This document shows, in pieces, positions 53,619 through 64,000 of a DNA stretch of 64,000 bases. The stretch is from Luzula sylvatica (lineage: Eukaryota; Streptophyta; Magnoliopsida; Poales; Juncaceae): the NCBI GenBank assembly GCA_946800325.1, contig OX326960.1:35741629-35805628 (forward strand), given 5' to 3'. The notes below the pieces were generated by a model, which worked only from the letters and a program-made list of their open reading frames with translations, was not told the origin of the DNA and made no database searches. The translations under genes and the position numbers were made by a program. Numbering within the stretch: position 1 is the stretch's first letter; each line of letters opens with the position of its first letter.

Positions 53619-56100
53619 TTTTTAGATCATTTGTATCGTATCTTTTAGTACATAACTTTTCAGCAAATCTCACAAACACTAAGGAAGTTTGTTTTTCGAT
53701 TCAAAACGAAATTTTAACGCTTTGAGGAGTTCAAATAACGTGTTTTTAGATCATTTGTATCGTATCTTTTACTACATAACTTTTCAACAAATTTCAGAAA
53801 CACTAAGGAAGTTTGTTTTTCGATTCAAAACAAGATTTTAACGCTTTGAGGAGTTCAAATAACGTGTTTTTAGATCATTTGTATCGTATCTTTTAGAACA
53901 TAACTTTTCACCAAATTTCACAAACACTAAGGAAGTTTGTTTTTCGATTTCAAAACAATATTTTAACGCTTTGAGGAGTTCAAATAACGTGTTTTTAGTT
54001 CATTTGTATCGTATATTTTAGTACATAACTTTTCACCAAATTTCACAAACACTAAGGAAGTTTGTTTTTCGAGTCAAAACAAGATTTTAACGCTTTGAGG
54101 AGTTCAAATAACGTGTTTTTAGATCATTTGTATCGTATCTTTTAGTACATAACTTTTCACCAAATTTCACAAACACTAAGGAAGTTTGTTTTTCGATTCA
54201 AAACAAGATTTTAACGCTTTGAGGAGTTCAAATAACGTGTTTTTAGATCATTTGTATCGTATCTTTTAGTACATAACTTTTCACCAAATTTCACAAACAC
54301 TAGGAAAGTTTGTTTTTCGTTTCAAAACAAGATTTTAACGCTTTGAGGAGTTCAAATAACGTGTTTTTAGATAATTTGTATCGTATCTTTTAGTACATAA
54401 CTTTTCACCAAATTTCAGAAACACTAAGGAAGTTTGTTTTTCTATTCAAAACAAGATTTTAACGCTTTGAGGAGTTCAAATAACGTGTTTTCAGATTATT
54501 TGTATCGTATCTTTTACTACATAACTTTTCACCAAATTTCAGAAACACTAAGGAAGTTTGTTTTTCGATTCAAAACAAGATTTTAACGCTTTGTGGAGTT
54601 CAAATAACGTGTTTTTAGATCATTTGTATCGTATCTTTTAGTACATAACTTTTCACCAAATTTCACAAACACTAAGGAAATTTGTTTTTCGATTCAAAAC
54701 AAGATTTTAACGCTTTGAGGAGTTCAAATAACGTGTTTTTAGTTCATTTGTATCGTATGTTTTACTACATAACTTTTCACCAAATTTCACAAACACTAAG
54801 GAAGTTTGTTTTTCGAGTCAAAACAAGATTTTAACGCTTTGAGGAGTTCAAATAACGTGTTTTTAGATCATTTGTATCGTATCTTTTAGTACATAACGTT
54901 TCACCAAATTTCACAAACACTAAGGAAGTTTGTTTTTCGATTCAAAACAAGATTTTAACGCTTTGAGGAGTTCAAATAACCTGTTTTTAGTTCATTTGTA
55001 TCGTATGTTTTACTACATAACTTTTCACCAAATTTCACAAACACTAAGAAAGTTTGTTTTTCGAGTCAAAACAAGATTTTAACGCTTTGAGAAGTTCAAA
55101 TAACGTGTTTTTAGATCATTTGTATCGTATCTTTTAGTACATAACTTTTCAGCAAATTTCACAAACACTAAGGAAGTTTGTTTTTCGATTCAAAACGAAA
55201 TTTTAACGCTTTGAGGAGTTCAAATAACGTGTTTTTAGATCATTTGTATCGTATCTTTTACTACATAACTTTTCACCAAATTTCAGAAACACTAAGGAAG
55301 TTTGTTTTTCGATTCAAAACAAGATTTTAACGCTTTGAGGAGTTCAAATAACGTGTTTTTAGATCATTTGTATCGTATCTTTTAGTACATAACTTTTCAC
55401 CAAATTTCACAAACACTAAGGAAGTTTGTTTTTCGATTTCAAAACAATATTTTAACGCTTTGAGGAGTTCAAATAACGTGTTTTTAGTTCATTTGTATCG
55501 TATCTTTTAGTACATAACTTTTCACCAAATTTCAAAAACACTAAGGAAGTTTGTTTTTCGAGTCAAAACAAGATTTTAACGCTTTGAGGAGTTCAAATAA
55601 CGTGTTTTTAGATCATTTGTATCGTATCTTTTACTACATAACTTTTCACCAAATTTGACAAACACTAAGGAAGTTTGTTTTTCTATTCAAAACAAGATTT
55701 TAACGCTTTGAGGAGTTCAAATAACGTGTTTTCAGATTATTTGTATCGTATCTTTTACTACATAACTTTTCACCAAATTTCAGAAACACTAAGGAAGTTT
55801 GTTTTTCGAGTCAAAACAAGATTTTAACGCTTTGAGGAGTTCAAATAACGTGTTTTTAGATCATTTGTATCGTATCTTTTAGTACATAACTTTTCACCAA
55901 ATTTCACAAACACTAAGGAAGTTTGTTTTTCGATTCAAAACAAGATTTTAACGCTTTGAGGAGTTCAAATAACGTGTTTTTAGATCATTTGTATCGTATC
56001 TTTTAGTACATAACTTTTCACCAAATTTCACAAACACTAGGAAAGTTTGTTTTTCGTTTCAAAACAAGATTTTAACGCTTTGAGGAGTTCAAATAACGTG
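53619..56100. repeat. 20-monomer higher-order repeat, unit 3 (2482 bp)
   Basis: It has the same order, length and marks as units 1 and 2: GCAAATCTCAC, CAACAAAT, GTATATTTTAG, TAGATAAT at 54369, AACCTG near 54980, AAGAAAG near 55048 and GAGAAG near 55090. The embedded 14-monomer unit is 54364-56100. It is followed by a further F E H I J I K L, which lacks AACCTG and GAGAAG and so belongs to the older lineage. Confidence 0.92.
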
Positions 56101-57092
56101 TTTTTAGATAATTTGTATCGTATCTTTTAGTACATAACTTTTCACCAAATTTCAGAAACACTAAGGAAGTTTGTTTTTCTATTCAAAACAAGATTTTAAC
56201 GCTTTGAGGAGTTCAAATAACGTGTTTTCAGATTATTTGTATCGTATCTTTTACTACATAACTTTTCACCAAATTTCAGAAACACTAAGGAAGTTTGTTT
56301 TTCGATTCAAAACAAGATTTTAACGCTTTGTGGAGTTCAAATAACGTGTTTTTAGATCATTTGTATCGTATCTTTTAGTACATAACTTTTCACCAAATTT
56401 CACAAACACTAAGGAAATTTGTTTTTCGATTCAAAACAAGATTTTAACGCTTTGAGGAGTTCAAATAACGTGTTTTTAGTTCATTTGTATCGTATGTTTT
56501 ACTACATAACTTTTCACCAAATTTCACAAACACTAAGGAAGTTTGTTTTTCGAGTCAAAACAAGATTTTAACGCTTTGAGGAGTTCAAATAACGTGTTTT
56601 TAGATCATTTGTATCGTATCTTTTAGTACATAACGTTTCACCAAATTTCACAAACACTAAGGAAGTTTGTTTTTCGATTCAAAACAAGATTTTAACGCTT
56701 TGAGGAGTTCAAATAACGTGTTTTTAGTTCATTTGTATCGTATGTTTTACTACATAACTTTTCACCAAATTTCACAAACACTAAGGAAGTTTGTTTTTCG
56801 AGTCAAAACAAGATTTTAACGCTTTGAGGAGTTCAAATAACGTGTTTTTAGATCATTTGTATCGTATCTTTTAGTACATAACTTTTCAGCAAATTTCACA
56901 AACACTAAGGAAGTTTGTTTTTCGATTCAAAACGAAATTTTAACGCTTTGAGGAGTTCAAATAACGTGTTTTTAGATCATTTGTATCGTATCTTTTACTA
57001 CATAACTTTTCACCAAATTTCAGAAACACTAAGGAAGTCTGTTTTTCGATTCAAAACAAGATTTTAACGCTTTGAGGAGTTCAAATAACGTG

Positions 57093-57208
57093 TTTTTAGA
57101 TCATTTGTATCGTATCTTTTAGTACATAACTTTTCACCAAATTTCACAAACACTAAGGAAGTTTGTTTTTCGATTTCAAAACAATATTTTAACGCTTTGA
57201 GGAATTCA
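57093..57208. repeat. M monomer with 9-bp deletion across the core end
   Basis: GGAATTCAAATTTAGTTCAT replaces a sequence that normally has AACGTGTTT between AAAT and TTAG. Nine bases are lost around 57210, including the CpG at monomer position 121 and the right TGTTTT arm. The unit also has GAATTC, an EcoRI site not seen in its relatives. It is the only core-disrupting indel I noticed in the window. Confidence 0.88.
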
Positions 57209-58450
57209 AATTTAGTTCATTTGTATCGTATCTTTTAGTACATAACTTTTCACCAAATTTCAAAAACACTAAGGAAGTTTGTTTTTCGAGTCAAAACAAG
57301 ATTTTAACGCTTTGAGGAGTTCAAATAACGTGTTTTTAGATCATTTGTATCGTATCTTTTAGTACATAACTTTTCACCAAATTTCACAAACACTAAGGAA
57401 GTTTGTTTTTCGATTCAAAACAAGATTTTAACGCTTTGAGGAGTTCAAATAACGTGTTTTTAGTTCATTTGTATCGTATGTTTTACTACATAACTTTTCA
57501 CCAAATTTCACAAACACTAAGGAAGTTTGTTTTTCGATTCAAAACAAAATTTTAACTCTTTGAGGAGTTCAAATAACGTGTTTTTAGATCATTTGTATCG
57601 TATCTTTTACTACATAACTTTTCACCAAATTTGACAAACACTAAGAAAGTTTGTTTTTCGATTTCAAAACAAGATTTTAACGCTTTGAGGAGTTCAAATA
57701 ACGTGTTTTCAGGTCATTTGTTTCGTATCTTTTAGTACATAACTTTTCACCAAATTTCAGAAACACTAAGGAAGTTTGTTTTTCGATTCAAAACAAGATT
57801 TTAACGCTTTGAGGAGTTCAAATAACGTGTTTTTAGATCATTTGTATCGTATCTTTTAGTACATAACTTTTCACCAAATTTCACAAACACTAGGAAAGTT
57901 TGTTTTTCGTTTCAAAACAAGATTTTAACGCTTTGAGGAGTTCAAATAACGTGTTTTTAGATCATTTGTATCGTATCTTTTACTACATAACTTTTCGCCA
58001 AATTTGACAAACACTAAGAAAGTTTGTTTTTCGATTTCAAAACAAGATTTTAACGCTTTGAGGAGTTCAAATAACGTGTTTTCAGGTCATTTGTATCGTA
58101 TCTTTTAGTATATAACTTTTCACCAAATTTCAGAAACACTAAGGAAGTTTGTTTTTCGATTCAAAACAAGATTTTAACGCTTTGAGGAGTTCAAATAACG
58201 TGTTTTTAGATCATTTGTATCGTATCTTTTAGTACATAACTTTTCACCAAATTTCACAAACACTAGGAAAGTTTGTTTTTCGTTTCAAAACAAGATTTTA
58301 ACGCTTTGAGGAGTTCAAATAACGTGTTTTTAGATCATTTGTATCGTATCTTTTACTACATAACTTTTCACCAAATTTGACAAACACTAAGGAAGTTTGT
58401 TTTTCTATTCAAAACAAGATTTTAACGCTTTGAGGAGTTCAAATAACGTG

Positions 58451-58574
58451 TTTTCAGATTATTTGTATCGTATCTTTTAGTACATAACTTTTCAGCAAAT
58501 TTCACAAACACTAAGGAAGTTTGTTTTTCTATTCAAAACAAGATTTTAACGCTTTGAGGAGTTCAAATAACGTG
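58451..58574. repeat. Hybrid monomer E/K
   Basis: It starts as E (CAGATTAT), continues with K marks (AGTACAT, CAGCAAAT, CACAAAC) and ends with the E/O tail CTATTC and ACAAG. At the corresponding place in 17-44 kb copies (after O and GCATTG) a normal E is found, so this one has received an internal patch of 20-40 bp. Confidence 0.8.
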
Positions 58575-58844
58575 TTTTTAGTTCATTTGTATCGTATGTT
58601 TTACTACATAACTTTTCACCAAATTTCACAAACACTAAGGAAGTTTGTTTTTCGATTCAAAACAAGATTTTAACGCTTTGAGGAGTTCAAATAACGTGTT
58701 TTTAGTTCATTTGTATCGTATGTTTTACTACATAACTTTTCACCAAATTTCACAAACACTAAGGAAGTTTGTTTTTCGAGTCAAAACAAGATTTTAACGC
58801 TTTGAGGAGTTCAAATAACGTGTTTTTAGATCATTTGTATCGTA

Positions 58845-58846
58845 TT
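58845..58846. repeat. Single-base insertion in a K monomer
   Basis: CGTATTCTTTTAG has an extra T compared with CGTATCTTTTAG elsewhere. With the one-base loss near 61386 (TTTTTGATTC for TTTTTCGATTC), it is one of very few single-base indels in the window. Both are in the right-hand 8 kb. Confidence 0.85.
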
Positions 58847-60686
58847 CTTTTAGTACATAACTTTTCAGCAAATTTCACAAACACTAAGGAAGTTTGTTTT
58901 TCGAGTCAAAACGAAATTTTAACGCTTTGAGGAGTTCAAATAACGTGTTTTTAGATCATTTGTATCGTATCTTTTACTACATAACTTTTCACCAAATTTC
59001 AGAAACACTAAGGAAGTTTGTTTTTCGATTCAAAACAAGATTTTAACGCTTTGAGGAGTTCAAATAACGTGTTTTTAGATCATTTGTATCGTATCTTTTA
59101 CTACATAACTTTTCACCAAATTTCACAAACACTAAGGAAGTTTGTTTTTCGATTTCAAAACAATATTTTAACGCTTTGAGGAGTTCAAATAACGTGTTTT
59201 TAGTTCATTTGTATCGTATCTTTTAGTACATAACTTTTCACCAAATTTCACAAACACTAAGGAAGTTTGTTTTTCGAGTCAAAACAAGATTTTAACGCTT
59301 TGAGGAGTTCAAATAACGTGTTTTTAGATCATTTGTATCGTATCTTTTAGTACATAACTTTTCACCAAATTTCACAAACACTAAGGAAGTTTGTTTTTCG
59401 ATTCAAAACAAGATTTTAACGCTTTGAGGAGTTCAAATAACGTGTTTTCAGGTCATTTGCATCGTATGTTTTACTACATAACTTTTCACCAAATTTCACA
59501 AACACTAAGGAAGTTTGTTTTTCGAGTCAAAACAAGATTTTAATGCTTTGAGGAGTTCAAATAACGTGTTTTTAGATCATTTGTATCGTATCTTTTAGTA
59601 CATAACTTTTCACCAAATTTCACTAACACTAAGGAAGTTTGTTTTTCGTTTCAAAACAAAATTTTAACGCTTTGAGGAGTTCAAATAACGTGTTTTTAGA
59701 TCATTTGTATCGTATCTTTTACTACATATCTTTTCACCAAATTTGACAAACACTAAGAAAGTTTGTTTTTCGATTTCATAACAAGATTTTAACGCTTTGA
59801 GGAGTTCAAATAACGTGTTTTCAGGTCATTTGTATCGTATCTTTTAGTACATAACTTTTCACCAAATTTCAGAAACACTAAGGAAGTTTGTTTTTCGATT
59901 CAAAACAAGATTTTAACGCTTTGAGGAGTTCAAATAACGTGTTTTTAGATCATTTGTATCGTATCTTTTAGTACATAACTTTTCACCAAATTTCACAAAC
60001 ACTAGGAAAGTTTGTTTTTCGTTTCAAAACAAGATTTTAACGCTTTGAGGAGTTCAAATAACGTGTTTTTAGATCATTTGTATCGTATCTTTTAGTACAT
60101 AACTTTTCACCAAATTTCAGAAACACTAAGGAAGTTTGTTTTTCTATTCAAAACAAGATTTTAACGCTTTGAGGAGTTCAAATAACATGTTTTTAGTTCA
60201 TTTGTATCGTATGTTTTACTACATAACTTTTCACCAAATTTCACAAACACTAAGGAAGTTTGTTTTTCGAGTCAAAACGAAATTTTAACGCTTTGAGGAG
60301 TTCAAATAACGTGTTTTTAGATCATTTGTATCGTATCTTTTAGTACATAACTTTTCAGCAAATTTCACAAACACTAAGGAAGTTTGTTTTTCGAGTCAAA
60401 ACGAAATTTTAACGCTTTGAGGAGTTCAAATAACGTGTTTTTAGATCATTTGTATCGTATCTTTTACTACATAACTTTTCACCAAATTTCAGAAACACTA
60501 AGGAAGTTTGTTTTTCGATTCAAAACAAGATTTTAACGCTTTGAGGAGTTCAAATAACGTGTTTTTAGATCATTTGTATCGTATCTTTTACTACATAACT
60601 TTTCACCAAATTTCACAAACACTAAGGATGTTTGTTTTTCGATTTCAAAACAATATTTTAACGCTTTGAGGAGTTCAAATAACGTG

Positions 60687-60810
60687 TTTTTAGTTCATTT
60701 GTATCGTATCTTTTAGTACATAACTTTTCACCAAATTTCACAAACACTAGGAAAGTTTGTTTTTCGTTTCAAAACAAGATTTTAACGCTTTGAGGAGTTC
60801 AAATAACGTG
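60687..60810. repeat. Hybrid monomer N/C
   Basis: An N-type start (TAGTTCAT, AGTACAT) is joined to a C-type right half (CTAGGAAAG, CGTTTC). It follows an M, as N units do, and is followed by a P, as after N in other copies, so the C patch replaced only the second half of an N. Confidence 0.8.
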
Positions 60811-62918
60811 TTTTTAGATCGTTTGTATCGTATCTTTTAGTACATAACTTTTCACCAAATTTCACAAACACTAAGGAAGTTTGTTTTTCGATTCAAAACA
60901 AGATTTTAACGCTTTGAGGAGTTCAAATAACGTGTTTTCAGGTCATTTGCATCGTATGTTTTACTACATAACTTTTCACCAAATTTCACAAACACTAAGG
61001 AAGTTTGTTTTTCGAGTCAAAACAAGATTTTAATGCTCTGAGGAGTTCAAATAACGTGTTTTTAGATCATTTGTATCGTATCTTTTAGTACATAACTTTT
61101 CACCAAATTTCACAAACACTAAGGAAGTTTGTTTTTCGTTTCAAAACAAAATTTTAACGCTTTGAGGAGTTCAAATAACGTGTTTTTAGATCATTTGTAT
61201 CGTATCTTTTACTACATAACTTTTCACCAAATTTGACAAACACTAAGAAAGTTTGTTTTTCGATTTCAAAACAAGATTTTAACGCTTTGAGGAGTTCAAA
61301 TAACGTGTTTTCAGGTCATTTGTATCGTATCTTTTAGTACATAACTTTTCACCAAATTTCAGAAACACTAAGGAAGTTTGTTTTTGATTCAAAACAAGAT
61401 TTTAACGCTTTGAGGAGTTCAAATAACGTGTTTTTAGATCATTTGTATCGTATCTTTTAGTACATAACTTTTCACCAAATTTCACAAACACTAGGAAAGT
61501 TTGTTTTTCGTTTCAAAACAAGATTTTAACGCTTTGAGGAGTTCAAATAACGTGTTTTTAGATCATTTGTATCGTATCTTTTAGTACATAACTTTTCACC
61601 AAATTTCAGAAACACTAAGGAAGTTTGTTTTTCTATTCAAAACAAGATTTTAACGCTTTGAGGAGTTCAAATAACGTGTTTTCAGATTATTTGTATCGTA
61701 TCTTTTACTACGTAACTTTTCACCAAATTTCAGAAACACTAAGGAAGTTTGTTTTTCTATTCAAAACAAGATTTTAACGCTTTGAGGAGTTCAAATAACG
61801 TGTTTTTAGATCATTTGTATCGTATCTTTTAGTACATAACTTTTCACCAAATTTCACAAACACTAAGGAAATTTGTTTTTCGATTCAAAACAAGATTTTA
61901 ACGCTTTGAGGAGTTGAAATAACGTGTTGTTAGTTCATTTGTATCGTATGATTTACTACATAACTTTTCACCAAATTTCACAAACACTAAGGAAGTTTGT
62001 TTTTCGAGTCAAAACAAGATTTTAACGCTTTGAGGAGTTCAAATAACGTGTTTTTAGATCATTTGTATCGTATCTTTTAGTACATAACTTTTCACCAAAT
62101 TTCACAAACACTAAGGAAATTTGTTTTTCGATTCAAAACAAGATTTTAACGCTTTGAGGAGTTGAAATAACGTGTTTTTAGTTCATTTGTATCGTATGTT
62201 TTACTACATAACTTTTCACCAAATTTCACAAACACTAAGGAAGTTTGTTTTTCGAGTCAAAACAAGATTTTAACGCTTTGAGGAGTTCAAATAACGTGTT
62301 TTTAGATCATTTGTACCGTATCTTTTAGTACATAACGTTTCACCAAATTTCACAAACACTAAGGAAGTTTGTTTTTCGATTCAAAACAAGATTTTAACGC
62401 TTTGAGGAGTTCAAATAACGTGTTTTTAGTTCATTTGTATCGTATGTTTTACTACATAACTTTTCACCAAATTTCACAAACACTAAGGAAGTATGTTTTT
62501 CGAGTCAAAACAAGATTTTAACGCTTTGAAGAGTTCAAATAACGTGTTTTTAGATCATTTGTATCGTATCTTTTAGTACATAACTTTTCAGCAAATTTCA
62601 CAAACACTAAGGAAGTTTGTTTTTCGATTCAAAACGAAATTTTAACGCTTTGAGGAGTTCAAATAACGTGTTTTTAGATCATTTGTATCGTATCTTTTAC
62701 TACATAACTTTTCACCAAATTTCAGAAACACTAAGGAAGTTTGTTTTTCGATTCAAAACAAGATTTTAACGCTTTGAGGAGTTCAAATAACGTGTTTTTA
62801 GTTCATTTGTATCGTATGTTTTACTACATAACTTTTCACCAAATTTCACAAACACTAAGGAAGTTTGTTTTTCGAGTCAAAACAAGATTTTAACGCTTTG
62901 AGGAGTTCAAATAACGTG

Positions 62919-63042
62919 TTTTTAGATAATTTGTATCGTATCTTTTAGTACATAACTTTTCAGCAAATTTCACAAACACTAAGGAAGTTTGTTTTTCGAT
63001 TCAAAACGAAATTTTAACGCTTTGAGGAGTTCAAATAACGTG
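62919..63042. repeat. Hybrid monomer F/K
   Basis: It starts with the F mark TAGATAAT but continues with K marks: CAGCAAAT, CACAAAC, CGATTC and AACGAAAT. It is followed by L, as K normally is. All ten other TAGATAAT units in the window are true F monomers with CAGAAAC and CTATTC, so this is a recombinant or a parallel substitution. Confidence 0.78.
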
Positions 63043-64000
63043 TTTTTAGATCATTTGTATCGTATCTTTTACTACATAACTTTTCACCAAATTTCAGAAA
63101 CACTAAGGAAGTTTGTTTTTCGATTCAAAACAAGATTTTAACGCTTTGAGGAGTTCAAATAACGTGTTTTTAGATCATTTGTATCGTATCTTTTAGTACA
63201 TAACTTTTCACCAAATTTCACAAACACTAAGGAAGTTTGTTTTTCGATTTCAAAACAATATTTTAACGCTTTGAGGAGTTGAAATAACGTGTTTTTAGTT
63301 CATTTGTATCGTATCTTTTAGTACATAACTTTTCACCAAATTTCAAAAACACTAAGGAAGTTTGTGTTTCGAGTCAAAACAAGATTTTAACGCTTTGAGG
63401 AGTTCAAATAACGTGTTTTTAGATCATTTGTATCGTATCTTTTAGTACATAACTTTTCACCAAATTTCACAAACACTAAGGAAGTTTGTTTTTCGATTCA
63501 AAACAAGATTTTAACGCTTTGAGGAGTTCAAATAACGTGTTTTTAGTTCATTTGTATCGTATGTTTTACTACATAACTTTTCACCAAATTTCACAAACAC
63601 TAAGGAAGTTTGTTTTTCGATTCAAAACAAGATTTTAACGCTTTGAGGAGTTCAAATAACGTGTTTTTAGTTCATTTGTATCATATCTTTTACTACATAA
63701 CTTTTCACCAAATTTGACAAACACTAAGAAAGTTTGTTTTTCGATTTCAAAACAAGATTTTAACGCTTTGAGGAGTTCAAATAACGTGTTTTCAGGTCAT
63801 TTGTATCGTATCTTTTAGTACATAACTTTTCACCAAATTTCAGAAACACTAAGGAAGTTTGTTTTTCGATTCAAAACAAGATTTTAACGCTTTGAGGAGT
63901 TCAAATAACGTGTTTTTAGATCATTTGTATCGTATCTTTTAGTACATAACTTTTCACCAAATTTCACAAACACTAGGAAAGTTTGTTTTTCGTTTCAAAA

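Larger units (their letters stand above)
1..64000. repeat. Satellite DNA array, 124-bp monomer, about 515 tandem copies
   Basis: The whole window is a head-to-tail array of one AT-rich monomer, 124 bp long, or 125 bp where CGATTTC replaces CGATTC. I assigned every unit to a subtype and counted: 118 units lie between the first anchor (base 4) and 14656, 334 between 14656 and 56106, and 63 more before a partial last unit of 88 bp. Predicted lengths, including the indels listed below, match observed coordinates exactly. All units face the same way and no unique DNA interrupts them. One unit counts at 29% GC. No frame stays open for more than about 110 nt in the consensus, so it is non-coding. 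Long homogeneous satellites of this kind are usual in eukaryotic centromeric or pericentromeric heterochromatin; that placement is inference. Both array ends lie outside the window. Confidence 0.98.
56101..64000. repeat. Shuffled, more diverged right end of the array
   Basis: There are 63 monomers and a partial one. The subtypes are the same, but no long tandem of a fixed unit is visible. The order is F E H I J I K L M N P I A B C A B C O E/K I I K L M N P I Q A B C D I K L M N/C P I Q A B C D E H I H I J I K L I F/K L M N P I A B C, then a partial C. Private changes are frequent: GTCTG near 57038, AACTCTTT near 57556, TTTCGCC near 57993, ACATATC near 59726, AACATG near 60185, GATCGTTTG near 60818, GTACCG near 62315 and GTGTTTCG near 63364. 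The array continues past base 64000. Confidence 0.85.

Noticed and set aside
1..64000. CRISPR array (regular repeats with spacing)
   Set aside because: The whole 124-bp period is repeated; there are no unique spacers and no cas genes, and the conserved core is simply the least variable part of a satellite.
1..64000. Short open reading frames recurring every few monomers
   Set aside because: Stops occur in every frame on both strands of the consensus, and 124 is not a multiple of 3, so a frame cycles through all stops. The longest open stretch is about 110 nt, with no sign of codon selection.
1..64000. Telomeric or subtelomeric repeats
   Set aside because: No run of TTAGGG, TTTAGGG or TTAGG type was seen anywhere.
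1..64000. Promoters, terminators or origins from the T runs and AT-rich motifs
   Set aside because: These motifs occur in every monomer purely because of the base composition; nothing distinguishes any copy as a working site.
1..64000. Encoded novel system such as defence, toxin or mobile genes
   Set aside because: No coding sequence of any size is present, so the window cannot encode such a system; the only unusual signal is the repeat architecture.

Overview
The window is one uninterrupted tandem satellite array. From base 1 to base 64000 I see nothing but head-to-tail copies, all in the same orientation, of an AT-rich monomer of 124 bp (125 bp in two subtypes). Tallying monomer by monomer gives 515 units, the first lacking two bases, plus a final partial unit of 88 bp. 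The tally agrees exactly with base distances once the few indels are counted. There are no genes, RNA genes, transposons, CRISPR arrays or unique spacers. The consensus has stops in every frame of both strands, and its longest open stretch is about 110 nt. It is therefore eukaryotic heterochromatin-type satellite, most likely centromeric or pericentromeric. The species cannot be read from it. The reverse-strand motif GTGAAAAGTTATG recalls centromeric satellites of some flowering plants, so a plant is my tentative guess only.

Monomers fall into recurring subtypes, coded here. A: CTACAT, GACAAAC, CGATTTC, 125 bp. B: CAGGTCAT start, CAGAAAC, CGATTC. C: CACAAAC, CTAGGAAA, CGTTTC. D: CAGAAAC, CTATTC. 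E: CAGATTAT start, CTACAT, CAGAAAC. F: TAGATAAT start. H: GGAAATTT. I: TAGTTCAT start, GTATGTTTTACTAC, usually CGAGTC. J: ACGTTTCACC. K: CAGCAAAT, AACGAAAT. L: CTACAT, CAGAAAC, CGATTC. M: CGATTTC, ACAATATT, 125 bp. N: TAGTTCAT start, AGTACAT, CGAGTC. O: as A but CTATTC. P: CACAAAC, GGAAG, CGATTC. Q: CACTAAC, CGTTTC. A prime or double prime marks a variant of the same subtype.

Layout. 1-12416: 'family I', almost only A/B/C/D/E, resolving into a 25-monomer higher-order repeat (about 3.1 kb) in two copies. 12417-29166: 'family II', a 41-monomer unit (5086 bp) in tandem, a 14-monomer insert, then a third copy. 29167-32394: irregular, with Q monomers. 32395-35872: two 13-monomer islands of family I. 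35873-46793: long copies of earlier parts, displaced by 23456, 14524 and 16013 bp, around a 14-monomer 1737-bp unit. 46794-56100: the most homogeneous part, with three 2482-bp (20-monomer) units, each containing the 1737-bp unit. 56101-64000: the same subtypes, shuffled, with hybrid monomers, indels and many private point changes.

The picture is of nested, register-preserving amplification: trimers and 14-mers within 20-, 25- and 41-mers, and multi-kilobase copies of those. The right end looks less homogenised. I see no encoded system; what is worth a second look is the repeat architecture, the conserved monomer core with its flanking inverted repeat, and the CpG retention.
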